Origin: SLJN01 sp964505385
GTDB lineage: Bacteria; Bacteroidota; Rhodothermia; Balneolales; Natronogracilivirgulaceae
Assembly: GCA_964505385.1 (NCBI GenBank)
Contig: CAZDIA010000002.1
Coordinates: 62,001 to 126,000, forward strand
Direction: 5' to 3'
Length of the DNA stretch: 64,000 bases
Shown: piece after piece, positions 25,191-35,624 of the stretch
Layout: every line of letters starts with the position of its first letter
Numbering within the stretch: position 1 is the first letter of the stretch
Translations under genes and position numbers: made by a program
Notes under the pieces: generated by a model
The model's input: only the letters and a program-made list of their open reading frames with translations
The model's database searches: none
Told to the model about the DNA's origin: nothing

Positions 25191-27968
25191 ATGAAACCAA
25201 TTGTGATGATATTAGCTTTTCTCTTCTTACCAGCAGTTGGAAATTACGGCATTATAGATGCTACAGAAACAAAAGATGATAGCACTTATTCATTCGAATT
25301 TAGTGGAGAGACGCTGACTCAGGCACTTGAAAAAATTGGAATGAAAGAGGATGTTGACCTTGCTTTCGACCCGGATCTCATCACTGAAGATCAAGAGATT
25401 TACGAAAGGATTATAGATAAAACAATTGCAGAAACTTTAACTATTCTACTGGAAAATAAAGAATTGGATTATATAATTCTTTCCTCCGGTACCTTTGTTA
25501 TCATTCTTTCGTCGAAAATAGCATCCGATTACGCGACATTTTCAGGTAAAGTGTATGATAACAGTAGCGGAGAGCCGGTCCCTGGTGCGACTATTTTGCT
25601 GGCAGATGCCGATGCCTCTGCAATTACCAATGAAGCCGGCCATTTTAAGTTGGGAGAACTTAAAACCGGTTCTTATGAGATTGTATTCTCTCATGTTGGA
25701 TACGACCCGGTGAAAAAAGTCATCCAGTTATCTGATTACGATAATCAACAAGAAGAGATAGCACTTGATCCTAAGACGATTCACTTCTCACCAATTGAGG
25801 TTTTTGCTCACAAACCATTATTGCCAACAAAGCCCATTGATGAAATCGAAATGGAAGCAGGGCAGCAATGGCAAGGCATTGATGCAGGTCGCAATGCAAT
25901 TCGAAATCTTAGTTTATTTTCTGGTGTACAGTATGGCATACCGATGGCGGATCTTCACATTCAAGGAGGCCAAAGTAGCGACCACAGGATATTCCTTGAT
26001 GGTGTACCGGTATACAATCCATATAGTTTCGGGCAATTATATAGCGCTTTCAGTCCCTATGCCATTGGACAAATTTCAGTGAATAAAGCCGGTTTTGGCG
26101 CTTCCCAGGGCAGCCTCATAGCCGGCAGAGTCAATATGAAGCATGACTTACGCAAACAATCAGGCTCACATGGTGATATACAAGCTGATATGATGAACAC
26201 CAATGCCAAACTGGCTTTTAATAGTGAAGCGCAGAACTTTAATATAATGGGTGCTTATCGCAGAAGTTTATTGGATTGGATTGATCCACCGGGACTGTAC
26301 GATGCTATCGATGATTGGAATTTGGTGGATCCGCTAACTTATAATTTGATTGTTGAACCCGATGAGCAACCACGACTTTTTGAGTCTTCTGCAAATAATA
26401 CGGATATAAACTATCAGGATTTCCATCTTGCAACGAGTTACAAGATTGATCCCTACAGGGATTTGAGAGCCTCTTTTTACTATGGAGAAAATGCTATACA
26501 AACAGATCTTCTTGCTGATAGCAGTCTGCCGCAGGATGGAGTTCAAATGTTTTCAAGAGATCGCAATAAATGGAGTAACACCATTGCAAGACTCAGATAT
26601 GATTGGTTGGCCACTCCGAGGTTGGATGTAAACATGCAGGCAAGTTACAGTGCTAACCAACTTGAGCATACCTATGCGATGTTTGACAACCCCGCTATAC
26701 AGCAGATAAGTCAAAATATTTCGGGCGGCGAACTATTTGATGAATTAGCTGGCAATATCGATGAAGCCCCATCTCAAACTGATTATAATACGATTCAACA
26801 TTTCATTTTGGAGAACCAATTTGATTATACCTTTTCTTCAGCACTGTCGCTCTCCTCAGGTTTAAAATATAATTACGTCACATCTGAATTCGATCTCGAT
26901 GGGTTATTCTACCTGCCCTCACTGCAAGAACAAAGCTCGAGTATTATCTCTACTTTTATAAATGTAGATTGGAAGCCTACTCCCAATCTGCAAATAAATA
27001 CCGGATCAAGATTTACTTACTTTGAACCTAAAGATAACATATATGCGGAGCCGCGGGCATCTGTTCAATATGATAGACAAAGTGAGCTTCTGAATTATTG
27101 GTCTGTAAAACTTTCCGGAGGTGTTTATCGGCAATTTGTGAATGAGTTTCAGATCACAAATGTAGGCCCGAGTGCACTCGTTCCTGACTACAGCGTCTGG
27201 TATCATAGCGGAGATCTCGATCAACCCACATCATACAACACAGGTCTTAATTTTTTAGTACAACCTACAAACAGTACTACGATTCGTTTTGATGGGTATA
27301 CTAAATTGCAGCCTACGGCATATATAACCTCTTACTATAATCTACTTCTTGCCGAAGATGACGAACGCTCAGCGACAGATGCATTCGTAGAGTCCACCGA
27401 TAAAAATGCATGGGGAGGGGGAATACGCATAAATCAGGAGATGCTACAAGGTGATCTACAGTTTTTACTCGGATATGATTATAGCTGGACGGAGATTAAT
27501 TATGAAACTCAGTTTGAAAAAACGTTGCCCGCTCCCTGGAATGAACCCCATCGCCTACAGGCAAGAATTTTAACGCATATTACAAATGATCTTTCAATAA
27601 TGGGAAAATGGCAAGGGATTTACGGTCGAACCTGGGCCTTTAGGCAGTCCTATTATGATTTTTTGACATTGCATGATTTTACCGAAGCAGGAGATTACTC
27701 CTTTACATCACCGGAGAATGATAATCTGCCACCGTACAATCAAGTAGATGTATCAATTATATATCAGCCCTCAATGGGTGCCTTGAACACCGAATTTCGA
27801 CTCGAATTGATTAACCTATTGGATTATCGTAATGAACTTGATCGCAACCTGATACCTGTATTTGAGAGCCAAAATACTGAACCAGAACTTTCTGATACGG
27901 AATTTGATATAAGAGCGCGAAAACTACCTGGGTTTACTCCAACTGTAAGCTTAAAAATAGGTTTTTAG
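25191..27968 (+). CDS. TonB-dependent receptor with STN signalling domain
   Basis: An outer-membrane receptor of about 925 residues. After a signal peptide comes an STN domain (about 35-100, 'SFEFSGETLTQALEKIG'), a carboxypeptidase-regulatory-like beta-sandwich (about 105-185, 'FSGKVYDNSSGEPVPGATIL'), the plug (about 210-310, with 'LHIQGGQSSDHRIFLDGVPV' and 'YNPYSFGQLYSAFSP') and a beta-barrel that ends in 'PTVSLKIGF' with a terminal Phe. I start at ATG 25191, which directly precedes the signal peptide; the frame is open further upstream inside fecR. No SusD partner follows, so the substrate is unlikely to be a classic Sus glycan; it cannot be named. Confidence 0.9.
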   Translation: MKPIVMILAFLFLPAVGNYGIIDATETKDDSTYSFEFSGETLTQALEKIGMKEDVDLAFDPDLITEDQEIYERIIDKTIAETLTILLENKELDYIILSSGTFVIILSSKIASDYATFSGKVYDNSSGEPVPGATILLADADASAITNEAGHFKLGELKTGSYEIVFSHVGYDPVKKVIQLSDYDNQQEEIALDPKTIHFSPIEVFAHKPLLPTKPIDEIEMEAGQQWQGIDAGRNAIRNLSLFSGVQYGIPMADLHIQGGQSSDHRIFLDGVPVYNPYSFGQLYSAFSPYAIGQISVNKAGFGASQGSLIAGRVNMKHDLRKQSGSHGDIQADMMNTNAKLAFNSEAQNFNIMGAYRRSLLDWIDPPGLYDAIDDWNLVDPLTYNLIVEPDEQPRLFESSANNTDINYQDFHLATSYKIDPYRDLRASFYYGENAIQTDLLADSSLPQDGVQMFSRDRNKWSNTIARLRYDWLATPRLDVNMQASYSANQLEHTYAMFDNPAIQQISQNISGGELFDELAGNIDEAPSQTDYNTIQHFILENQFDYTFSSALSLSSGLKYNYVTSEFDLDGLFYLPSLQEQSSSIISTFINVDWKPTPNLQINTGSRFTYFEPKDNIYAEPRASVQYDRQSELLNYWSVKLSGGVYRQFVNEFQITNVGPSALVPDYSVWYHSGDLDQPTSYNTGLNFLVQPTNSTTIRFDGYTKLQPTAYITSYYNLLLAEDDERSATDAFVESTDKNAWGGGIRINQEMLQGDLQFLLGYDYSWTEINYETQFEKTLPAPWNEPHRLQARILTHITNDLSIMGKWQGIYGRTWAFRQSYYDFLTLHDFTEAGDYSFTSPENDNLPPYNQVDVSIIYQPSMGALNTEFRLELINLLDYRNELDRNLIPVFESQNTEPELSDTEFDIRARKLPGFTPTVSLKIGF

Positions 27969-28316
27969 CTACTTTTTTACGCTCAAGTCAATTTATTAAT
28001 CACTTGGCTAAGCTGTTTGTATTGATCAACTAATTGATAAGATCTCATCAAGAGAGAAATGAGCCTTATCGAGCTGCTTTTTGGTGTTGAATCAAATAAA
28101 TCAATGTTGGTGATGCTTTAGCATATTGTGGCACAATGAGATAAGAGAAATTGCGCTGCTTTCTACATTTCTAACTAGTTGATGCTTACCAATCTGTGTT
28201 ACAAGAGTGAACAATTACCGTATCGATAAAAACCAGGTATTCATTAAGATGTGACTAGCACTTTATTGATGTGTGTGGTTGCCTCTTCGTAACAACTAAA
28301 ACCTAATATCAACAAT
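27969..28316. other. Intergenic region before the FAS1 surface protein
   Basis: AT-rich, no gene seen. It probably carries the promoter for the FAS1 protein and the end of the receptor transcript, but I see neither a clear terminator nor a confident promoter. Confidence 0.4.
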
Positions 28317-31093
28317 ATGAGACCATTCAACTTACAACAATCTAAAGCATGGTTATTGTTGTTTCTGCTCGTGCCGCTATATACTACGGCAGCACAAGCT
28401 CAAAATGACAATACCATTGCCGATATCGTAGTAGATATCGACAGATTTTCTACACTTGAAACCGCACTTGAGGAAGCCGAACTGGTCGATGATCTGGATG
28501 ATCCAGAAGCCGAATTAACGGTGTTTGCCCCGAATAACGACGGTTTCGCGCCTTTCGATGTAGATGGGCTTTTGGATGATGAAGATGCACTTGCAGAAGT
28601 ACTGCAATACCATGTTATCGCAGATAATGAAATATTCGCCGGCGATCTGGAAGAAGGTGAAAACACGGTCACCACACTTGCAGGCGAGGAACTCACCGTA
28701 GTTCTTGATGAAGACGATAATGTCTTTATTGAAGGTTCGCAGGTGGTAGAGGCGGATATTGATGCCAGTAATGGCGTCATTCACGAGCTGGATCGTACTC
28801 TGGTCGGTAACCAAAATATAGCGGACGTTGTACGTTTTGTTGAAGAAACCGATGCACTCTACGATGCTGTTGTTGACGCCGATCTCGCCGATGCTTTCAC
28901 AGATGCAGACAATTGGACGGTCTTCGGTCCGAACAACGCAGCGTTCGAAGATGCCGATTTGAGCGGTTTCAGTGACGAAGACATTCAGGAGATTCTTCAA
29001 TATCACGTTTTTGCAGACGACATTACCAGCTCCGGTGAGTTGTTGGATCTCCTCGACGGTGACACCGTCGAACTGGAAACGCTTCAGGGCGAAGACGTCA
29101 CCATTACCCAGGAGGACGAAACTACTATCTCTTTCAATGGTGGACAGGCTGAATTAGATCTCGAAAACATAGATTACTTCGGATCGAATGGTATTTTGCA
29201 CGTTATATACGGAATACTACTGCCGCGTTCAGTAACTACCGATCTGACTTTCAATACCCAGGCACTGGATCTGACAGCAGATGACAGTGAGGTAGTAATC
29301 AATGAGGTCCAGGCTGAAGAAGGTGATGTAATTGTGATAACTACCAACGTTGAAGCACCTACCGAAGACGACATTGTAGCTACCTATACCGTGGAAGAAG
29401 ATATTGACGGTGAGCCTGTAGTTGTAGACGTTGAAGGTGCTGATCCCGTGGATCATTTGGCACACATTTCTACCGACGGTACGATCGAAGGTGTTGTGGC
29501 CACCAGCGAGGCAGCCGCTATCTACGCTGTTAGCGAGTTCGTCTGGAATGATGAAACCTCGGTTGNNNNNNNNNNNNNNNNNNNNNNNNNNNNNNNNNNN
29601 NNNNNNNNNNNNNNNNNNNNNNNNNNNNNNNNNNNNNNNNNNNNNNNNNNNNNNNNNNNNNNNNNGCAGCCGCTATCTACGCTGTTAGCGAGTTCGTCTG
29701 GAATGATGAAACCTCGGTTGGACCTGCAAAGACGGTTACCGTAGATGAGCTGGAAATCCTTTACAATGGTGAAATAGGCGAAAGCACGATCTCCATTGAT
29801 CTCCATGAAGTCGAGGATGGCGAAATTGGTGCTTTTGTTGGCATTTCTCAAGAAGATCTGGCCGTCAACGAAACCCACACTGATGTGGCGATCGATGTCC
29901 TCGAACCACGGGGACCCGGTGATGACAGTCCACGCGAAGAAGCGGTTATTGAAGAGACGGCCGACTTCTTTGCTATGACCCATCTCGGGGAGGCAGGAAC
30001 GGATGAGGATGGCAATCGCATACCGGCTCAGCAGCCGGGTCTGTTGACCAATCTCGGCGATGGTACGGACCTGAATCCATTGGTCGGAGATTTCGCCACG
30101 GTTACCATCGAAGATCCGGTTGCCAACGCACAAATCATCCACAACGCCGCCGACCCGGCTGTCGAAGAAGTTGATGTTTGGGTAGACGGAGAACTGACTC
30201 TCGAACAGTTCGGCTTCCGTGAAGCTACCGGGTTTGTGGAAATTCCGGCTGGAGATGTTGAAGTAGCACTTGCGCCATCCGGAGCTGATCTGGAAGATGC
30301 TGTAACCTTCGACCTTTCTCCTGCTGAAGGTGCGAACTACACCTTAATTGCTAACGGTGTAGTCGATCCTGATCAGTTTGCTGATAATCCGGAAGAGATC
30401 TCTATAGGTCTTGATGTACTTGTAAATGCAGGCTCAGCTGAAGAGGCCGAAAACGATAATGAAATCGAATTCTTTGTAGTTCATGGTGTAACTGACGCTC
30501 CTGCAGTTGATGTCATTAATCGTGATACCGGCGATCCATTAGTATCCGATGTTAGCTATGGAGACATCTCTGATAACCTGAGCATACCTACAAGTGATTA
30601 TGAACTTGATATCACTGCGGCAGGCCAAAATGAGCCTTTGTTCTCTTTTGTATTCGATTTCGGAGATCTTGGAGGTAATGCAGCGGCAGTACTGGCATCA
30701 GGATTTGTTGATCCTGAGGCAAATCAGGATGGAGAATCCTTTAGTCTGATTGCCGTATTACCGGATGGTACAGTAGTTGAAGGTCAGGATATAACTTCAG
30801 CTGGTGATGAACTCGCAACTGAGACACCGCATGATTTCAATCTTAACCAAAACTATCCAAACCCGTTCAACCCATCAACTAATATCTCGTACGAGTTACC
30901 TGAAGCTGCTGATGTTCGATTGACAGTCTTTGACGTACTCGGACGAGAAGTTGAAGTCCTAGTTAATGAAGAACAGTCGGCGGGATCATATGAAGTTACG
31001 TTTGATGCCGCTGATCTGTCGAGTGGAACTTACATCTACCGTATCGAAGCGGGTGAATTTAATCAAACTCGTCAGATGATGTTCGTGAAGTAG
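28317..31093 (+). CDS. Secreted FAS1-DUF4397 surface protein with T9SS sorting domain (assembly gap inside)
   Basis: A signal peptide (about 1-28, ending AAQAQ) is followed by two fasciclin (FAS1) domains (about 30-165 and 166-300; 'ELTVFAPNNDGFAPFD', 'NGVIHELDRTLV', 'WTVFGPNNAAFEDADL', 'NGILHVIYGILLP'), a less clear acidic region, two DUF4397-like domains ('AQIIHNAADPAVEEVDVWVD', 'EFFVVHGVTDAPAVDVI') and a Por sorting domain ('NLNQNYPNPFNPSTNISYEL' to the end). Such proteins are exported by type IX secretion and often mediate adhesion. The 100-N block at 29566-29665 shifts the frame artificially; joining the exact 55-bp duplicated flanks restores one open frame of about 873 codons. The protein is very acidic, as in halophiles. 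It lies just downstream of the sigma/FecR/receptor operon. Confidence 0.85.
29511..29720. other. Scaffold gap of 100 N flanked by an exact 55-bp duplication
   Basis: Bases 29511-29565 and 29666-29720 are identical over 55 bp and border exactly 100 N (29566-29665). This is what an assembler leaves when two contigs overlap by one k-mer but are scaffolded with a fixed-size gap. Removing one copy and the N restores the reading frame. Confidence 0.85.
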
Positions 31094-31114
31094 GTCATCT
31101 GTGAGATAATAAAG

Positions 31115-31147
31115 AACCGGTTGTCTACTTTAGGCAACCGGTTTTTT
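31115..31147 (+). terminator. Strong intrinsic terminator after the FAS1 gene
   Basis: AACCGGTTG (31115-31123) pairs with CAACCGGTT (31135-31143) in a perfect 9-bp stem with an 11-base loop, followed immediately by a run of T (31142-31147). Confidence 0.9.
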
Positions 31148-31172
31148 AAATCCCTATCTTCCTACCCGATTG

Positions 31173-31580
31173 GTACGCGGGAATGGGTGACAGCCATGAG
31201 ATGTAAGTACCGTAAATGTTTGGCAGTAGGAAGTGTAGCCAAAGGCAAGGGTATCCTCCGCTAGGTGTCCGGCGCATCAGAATAAACCAAACCGGAGGCA
31301 AATTCATACCTTTGCATTAGGAGCATCATATAAGGCTTACTGGAGGCCGCGTAGATTGCAAAACAAATCAGAGTCCGATAATACCTGTTCTTTGTAAATG
31401 AACAGGTATATAGAAAGAAAGTTATCGCTCATACGTGGGGAGCTCTGACGGAACTGCTCACAGCACGCAGACGCGGTTCTAATGATCTGCGGTGAAAACA
31501 AGTTTATCCTGAGAAGTCAGCCGAGGTCATTGTGCCCATCAGGTGTGTCGAGGGATAACTGAAAGCTAACTCCACTAGCA
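31173..31580 (+). ncRNA. Probable group II intron 5' fragment, reverse transcriptase lost
   Basis: The stretch begins near GTACG and contains blocks in the order seen in domain I to early domain IV of bacterial group II introns: 'GGGTGACAGCCATGA', 'GGCAGTAGGAAGTGTAGCCA', 'AACCAAACCGGAGGCAAA', 'TTGCATTAGGAGCA', 'AAGGCTTACTGGAGG', a short hairpin (TACCTGTTC/GAACAGGTA), and 'AGAAGTCAGCCGAGGTCATT', which usually lies just before the intron-encoded reverse transcriptase. No reverse transcriptase frame and no domain V/VI follow. I base this on remembered similarity, not on a covariance search, so it is a probable relic. It starts 26 bases after the FAS1 terminator. Confidence 0.55.
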
Positions 31581-31626
31581 TTTTTGTGACGAGCGGAACG
31601 AAGATATTGTCGTTTTCTTAGAGGCA

Positions 31627-31788
31627 CTAATTAACAATCCGATCAATCGCAAACTCAATGATGATATCTACTCCTTCAAGTTCATCTTCCTGGATCAGGG
31701 AAACTTCATAATCCACAGGTACACCGGGTTCAAGATGCTCTCCATCTATGTTTACCATTTGGGTTGATGAAAAACGGTAATTAGGCAT
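31627..31788 (-). CDS. Very small acidic hypothetical protein (53 aa)
   Basis: The minus-strand frame encodes MPNYRFSSTQMVNIDGEHLE, then 'PGVPVDYEVSLIQEDE', then 'LEGVDIIIEFAIDRIVN'. I do not recognise the family. It is likely real because a clearly related sequence is found at 39453-39566 (shared pattern V-N-I-x-x-x-H-L-x-x-x-V-D-Y-E-V-S-L-x-x-E-D-E-x-x-G-V-D-I-I). No signal peptide or membrane segment. No good ribosome site is seen. Confidence 0.5.
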   Translation of the reverse strand: MPNYRFSSTQMVNIDGEHLEPGVPVDYEVSLIQEDELEGVDIIIEFAIDRIVN

Positions 31789-31880
31789 TAATATTCAGTT
31801 AGGACTTTTCGGAGTGGCCTCAATCTTTAATCTTTAATTCCTGAATCAATTCGCTTCTCTTCGAAAATGAAAGCATCGGG

Positions 31881-32462
31881 TTAAAATGCTTTTTTAAGTT
31901 TCAAAAGCCGCATTTTGAGATCATTAGTAATTGTGAAATCGTGTTCCAGGAAAGAGGCTTGTTTAACATCTTCAATAGTATAAAAAGCATGGGGTGCATA
32001 GTCATGGAGTAATTGTGCAAGCTGCTTTTTCCGTTTTCTTTTCAGAATCGTGAAAAGAATTTTTACCGGCCCGCGGGCTCCCTCCGCATCTACCATCGTT
32101 ACCCTGAATCCGGATTTCTTCATTTCTTCAAATAACATCTCAGAGGGCTGATTAGTGATAATTCGACACATCATCAGCCCCATATTTAATCTGTCTTCAA
32201 TAAGCAGACCAACATAGGTGCCTGCTGCAAAACCACCGGCATACGCAAATATGTTTATCCAGTTATCCAGATTTTGCAGCACCTGTACTATAACCACTAC
32301 CCAAATCAGAATTTCAAAAAAGGATACCACCGTTGACAATCCCCGTAATCCTTTGGAAACAAACATGATCCGTAATGTTCCAAGGGATACGTCAACTACC
32401 CGGGCAACGAAAATAAACAGTGGCAGGTAGGAGCCGATAATGAATGCGGGCAGAAATTCCAT
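31881..32462 (-). CDS. UPF0316 (DUF5698/DUF2179) membrane protein
   Basis: A 193-residue protein with three membrane helices in residues 8-90 ('FIFVARVVDVSLGTLRIMFV', 'VSFFEILIWVVVIVQVL', 'YAGGFAAGTYVGLLIEDRL') followed by a soluble DUF2179-like domain ('VTMVDAEGARGPVKILFTIL', 'APHAFYTIEDVK'). This is the UPF0316 (YebE-like) layout; DUF2179 domains resemble small ligand sensors, but no function is established. It lies 46 bases after the RND pump gene on the same strand and may be read through from that operon. Confidence 0.85.
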   Translation of the reverse strand: MEFLPAFIIGSYLPLFIFVARVVDVSLGTLRIMFVSKGLRGLSTVVSFFEILIWVVVIVQVLQNLDNWINIFAYAGGFAAGTYVGLLIEDRLNMGLMMCRIITNQPSEMLFEEMKKSGFRVTMVDAEGARGPVKILFTILKRKRKKQLAQLLHDYAPHAFYTIEDVKQASFLEHDFTITNDLKMRLLKLKKAF

Positions 32463-32508
32463 TAGATTATAGAATTAAGCTGTTTATAAATAAGCAAATC
32501 CTCATTTT

Positions 32509-35500
32509 TTACTGTGCCTTAATCCGATTTCGGTTGAAAATGGCGTACATCACCGGAATCAACCCAAGCGTAATCAAAGTTGAAAATGCCAATCCGCCGA
32601 TCACGGAAATGGCCATCGGGCTCCATATTTCGGCGCCTTCGCCCAGGGCTAAAGCCAGGGGCAGCATGGCCAGAATCGTGGTGAACGTGGTCATAAGTAC
32701 CGGGCGCAGCCTTAGCTTACCGGCTTCGACGATGGATTCGATAACTTCCATCCCCTCACTTTGCAGCAGGCGGATGTAGTCGATCAACACAATCGCGTTC
32801 TTTACCACAATACCTACCAGAATAACCGCGCCAAGCATACCGATGACGCTCAGTGAGGTTCCGGTCAACAAAGCGGCAATGAGCACACCGGTCATTGCAA
32901 AGGGAATCGAAAACATGATCACCAGCGGATCCCGCAAGGATTCGAATTGACCGGCCATGACGATGTAAACCAGTATCAGGCTGATGATGAGTATTAGAAA
33001 CAAATCACTGAATGCTTCTTCGAGGTCTTCGATATCTCCACCATACCGGATTTCTACGCCCGGCGGAATTTCCATATCAGCAAGAATCCGGTCTATGTCG
33101 GCAACGACTTCACTCAATGGCCGAGCTGTGAGGCCGGAAGATACCGCCACCACTCGTTCGCGATTGAGCCGCTCAATATTCGGCGGGGTCTGAACTTCGT
33201 GTATGGCGCCAAGATCAGAAACACGAACCGTCTGTCCGGCTGGTGTCATCATGCTGATGTGTTCAACCGAAGCCAAACTGTGGCGGTCTTCATCCTGGTA
33301 GCGCACAATGATATCAAACTCGTTTCCGCCGTGGCGGAATTGTGAGGCTGTTTGGCCGTCCATCGATCCGCGGACGGCATTGGAAACTACCGAAGAATTC
33401 ATCCCTGAGCCCGCCAGCTTTTCCCTGTCAAGCCGAAGCTCAAACTCGGTGCGGTCATCTCCGCGGCTGCTTCGCAGGTCCCTGATTCCTTCGACTTCCT
33501 CCATCTTTGCCATCAGTTCTTCCGAAAAGAGAGTAGTAGCGGCAAGATCTCTGCCAAGAATGTTGATCTCAATGGGCCGAACTCCTCCGGCTCCGCCACC
33601 GGCATTAACTTCGTACCGTCTGATCTCCGGCATCTCCGCCATTCGGTCCCGCAGCACCTCAGCAATTTCAAAAATGGAGCGGTCCCGCTCGGCGATTCCG
33701 ACCAGACTCATAGTCACATTGACGATGAATCCCGGCTGCGTACCCGCAAACCCGGTACCACCGGCTTGAATGCCATAATTCCTGATTTCCGGAACTTCCT
33801 CCCTGAACATGGTTTCCAGATCCCTCACTACATTTTCGGTAAAAGCGAGATTTCTGCCGGTTGCCAGTTCCGCTTCCATGGTGATCTGACTGTTGTCGGA
33901 TACCGGCATGAATTCAAATCCGATTAATGGCACCATCGCCAGCGAACCGGCAAAGATGATGAAAGCTCCGGCCACCACACGCTTCCGCCGGAACAGCGAC
34001 CATCGTATCGCTTTGGCGTATCGATTTTCCAAAGCCGAAAAGTTTCGGTTGAAACCTGAAACATAGGATTTAAACCACAACCCGGCATTTTTCTTCTCTT
34101 TTATATTCTTGATCATCACCGAAGCGAGCATTGGTGTTAGCATCAGCGCCGAGACGGTTGAGGTAATAACCGTTACGACGACAATAAAGCCCAATTCCTG
34201 AAACCAGATGCCCATCATTCCGGTGATGAATGTGAGGGGCAAAAATACGGCCACGACTGTCAGGGTTGATGCAATCACCGCTGTAAATACTTCTCGTGTA
34301 CCCCGGATGGCTCCCGCTTTAGGCTCATCGCCGGCTTCAATGCGGCGGATGACATTTTCGAGCACCACGATGGCATCATCCACAACCATACCGAGTGCGA
34401 TAGCAAGTGAGGTAAGCGAAATGATGTTAAGCGAGCTGCCGGTCAGTGCCAGGTAAATCAACCCGACAACCAGTGATACCGGAATGGTAACTGCAATGAT
34501 GAAGGTTGCCCGCCAGCGATGCAGGAAGGTGAATACGATGAGAACGACAAACAGCAGGGCAAAAAACATCACCATCGACAGGTTGTTTATCGACTGGTTG
34601 ATGAATTGTGAGGTATCAAACAACACGATTAATTCAACATCGGCAGGTAGACGCTCCTGAATACCCGGCAGCCTTTTCTGAATTTCGTCAGCTACGGTAA
34701 CCGTGTTGGCGCCGGCCTGCTTGCTGGCCAGCAAAATCACACCACGTCTGCCATCAATTCGTCCGATGCTGGTTTCTTCCTTAAAGGCCGCGTTTACGGT
34801 AGCCACTTCGTTCAGGTAAACCGCCTGACCCTCCTGATAGGTGACTACGATATTTCCGATTTCTTCTTCACTGGCAAACTCAGCGTTCGTCCTGATGTTA
34901 TAGGATGAGATACCCAGATTTAGCGAACCGGCTGGTACGGCGACATTCTCCGAACGAATAAGCTGGGTGATCCGGTCGATATCCAGGTTATAAGCCTCCA
35001 GTTTTACCGGATCGATAAGAACCTGAATCTCCTGTTCCGGCGCTCCGAACATGACTACCGCTCCGATGCCGGGTATCCGGTTCAGGGGGGCGATGACTTC
35101 ATCATCAATGAGGGTTTCCAGTTCGTAAAAGCTTTCATCTGCTACCGCTGAAAATACCATCACCGGGATGGCGCCTGTATCGAATTTTTGAATCAGAGGT
35201 TCATCAAGGCCGGATGGCAAAAATATCCGGGCGCGATTGATGGCATCTCTTACATCGGTGACAACCTCCAACATATCCGCTTCCCAATCGAATGTGAGGG
35301 TGATTACCGAAACATTATCGATTGATTCGGAGAAAATTTCATCCAGATAACCAATGGTGCTCAAAGCTGTTTCCAGTTCGCGGGTTACATTTTGTTCAAC
35401 ATCCAAAGCGCTGGCACCGGGATAGGATGTGATCACGGTAACGACCGGCGCCTCAAAATCCGGAAAAAGGTCAATGGGCAGCCGGGTAAATGAGTACACT

Positions 35501-35574
35501 CCGAATACGATGACGGCTGAAAACAGCATCGCCGTGGCTACGGGTCTGCGGACGGATAATTCATAGAGTTTCAT
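32509..35574 (-). CDS. RND efflux transporter, HAE1/AcrB type
   Basis: A 1021-residue inner-membrane proton-driven exporter. It shows the RND plan of 12 helices and two large periplasmic loops: 'RRPVATAMLFSAVIVFGVY' at the N-terminus, 'PGASALDVEQNVTRELE' near 55, the helix-4 proton relay 'ALGMVVDDAIVVLENVIRRI' near 397 with paired Asp, the repeat-2 equivalent 'MLGAVILVGIVVKNAIVLID' near 925, and 'RLRPVLMTTFTTILAMLPLA' near 965. It is the third gene of a tetR-tolC-MFP-RND set. Likely substrates are hydrophobic or cationic drugs, bile-like compounds or metabolites; the sequence does not tell which. Complete, no frameshift. Confidence 0.94.
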   Translation of the reverse strand: MKLYELSVRRPVATAMLFSAVIVFGVYSFTRLPIDLFPDFEAPVVTVITSYPGASALDVEQNVTRELETALSTIGYLDEIFSESIDNVSVITLTFDWEADMLEVVTDVRDAINRARIFLPSGLDEPLIQKFDTGAIPVMVFSAVADESFYELETLIDDEVIAPLNRIPGIGAVVMFGAPEQEIQVLIDPVKLEAYNLDIDRITQLIRSENVAVPAGSLNLGISSYNIRTNAEFASEEEIGNIVVTYQEGQAVYLNEVATVNAAFKEETSIGRIDGRRGVILLASKQAGANTVTVADEIQKRLPGIQERLPADVELIVLFDTSQFINQSINNLSMVMFFALLFVVLIVFTFLHRWRATFIIAVTIPVSLVVGLIYLALTGSSLNIISLTSLAIALGMVVDDAIVVLENVIRRIEAGDEPKAGAIRGTREVFTAVIASTLTVVAVFLPLTFITGMMGIWFQELGFIVVVTVITSTVSALMLTPMLASVMIKNIKEKKNAGLWFKSYVSGFNRNFSALENRYAKAIRWSLFRRKRVVAGAFIIFAGSLAMVPLIGFEFMPVSDNSQITMEAELATGRNLAFTENVVRDLETMFREEVPEIRNYGIQAGGTGFAGTQPGFIVNVTMSLVGIAERDRSIFEIAEVLRDRMAEMPEIRRYEVNAGGGAGGVRPIEINILGRDLAATTLFSEELMAKMEEVEGIRDLRSSRGDDRTEFELRLDREKLAGSGMNSSVVSNAVRGSMDGQTASQFRHGGNEFDIIVRYQDEDRHSLASVEHISMMTPAGQTVRVSDLGAIHEVQTPPNIERLNRERVVAVSSGLTARPLSEVVADIDRILADMEIPPGVEIRYGGDIEDLEEAFSDLFLILIISLILVYIVMAGQFESLRDPLVIMFSIPFAMTGVLIAALLTGTSLSVIGMLGAVILVGIVVKNAIVLIDYIRLLQSEGMEVIESIVEAGKLRLRPVLMTTFTTILAMLPLALALGEGAEIWSPMAISVIGGLAFSTLITLGLIPVMYAIFNRNRIKAQ

Positions 35575-35624
35575 GACAGTACCTGTGCAGTGTTACAACA
35601 GAGAAAGTTTGGTTGGTTTGTTCA

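Noticed and set aside
28317..31093. Two separate genes split at the N block, or a true frameshift
   Set aside because: The exact 55-bp duplicate and the restored frame on merging favour one gene with an assembly artefact.
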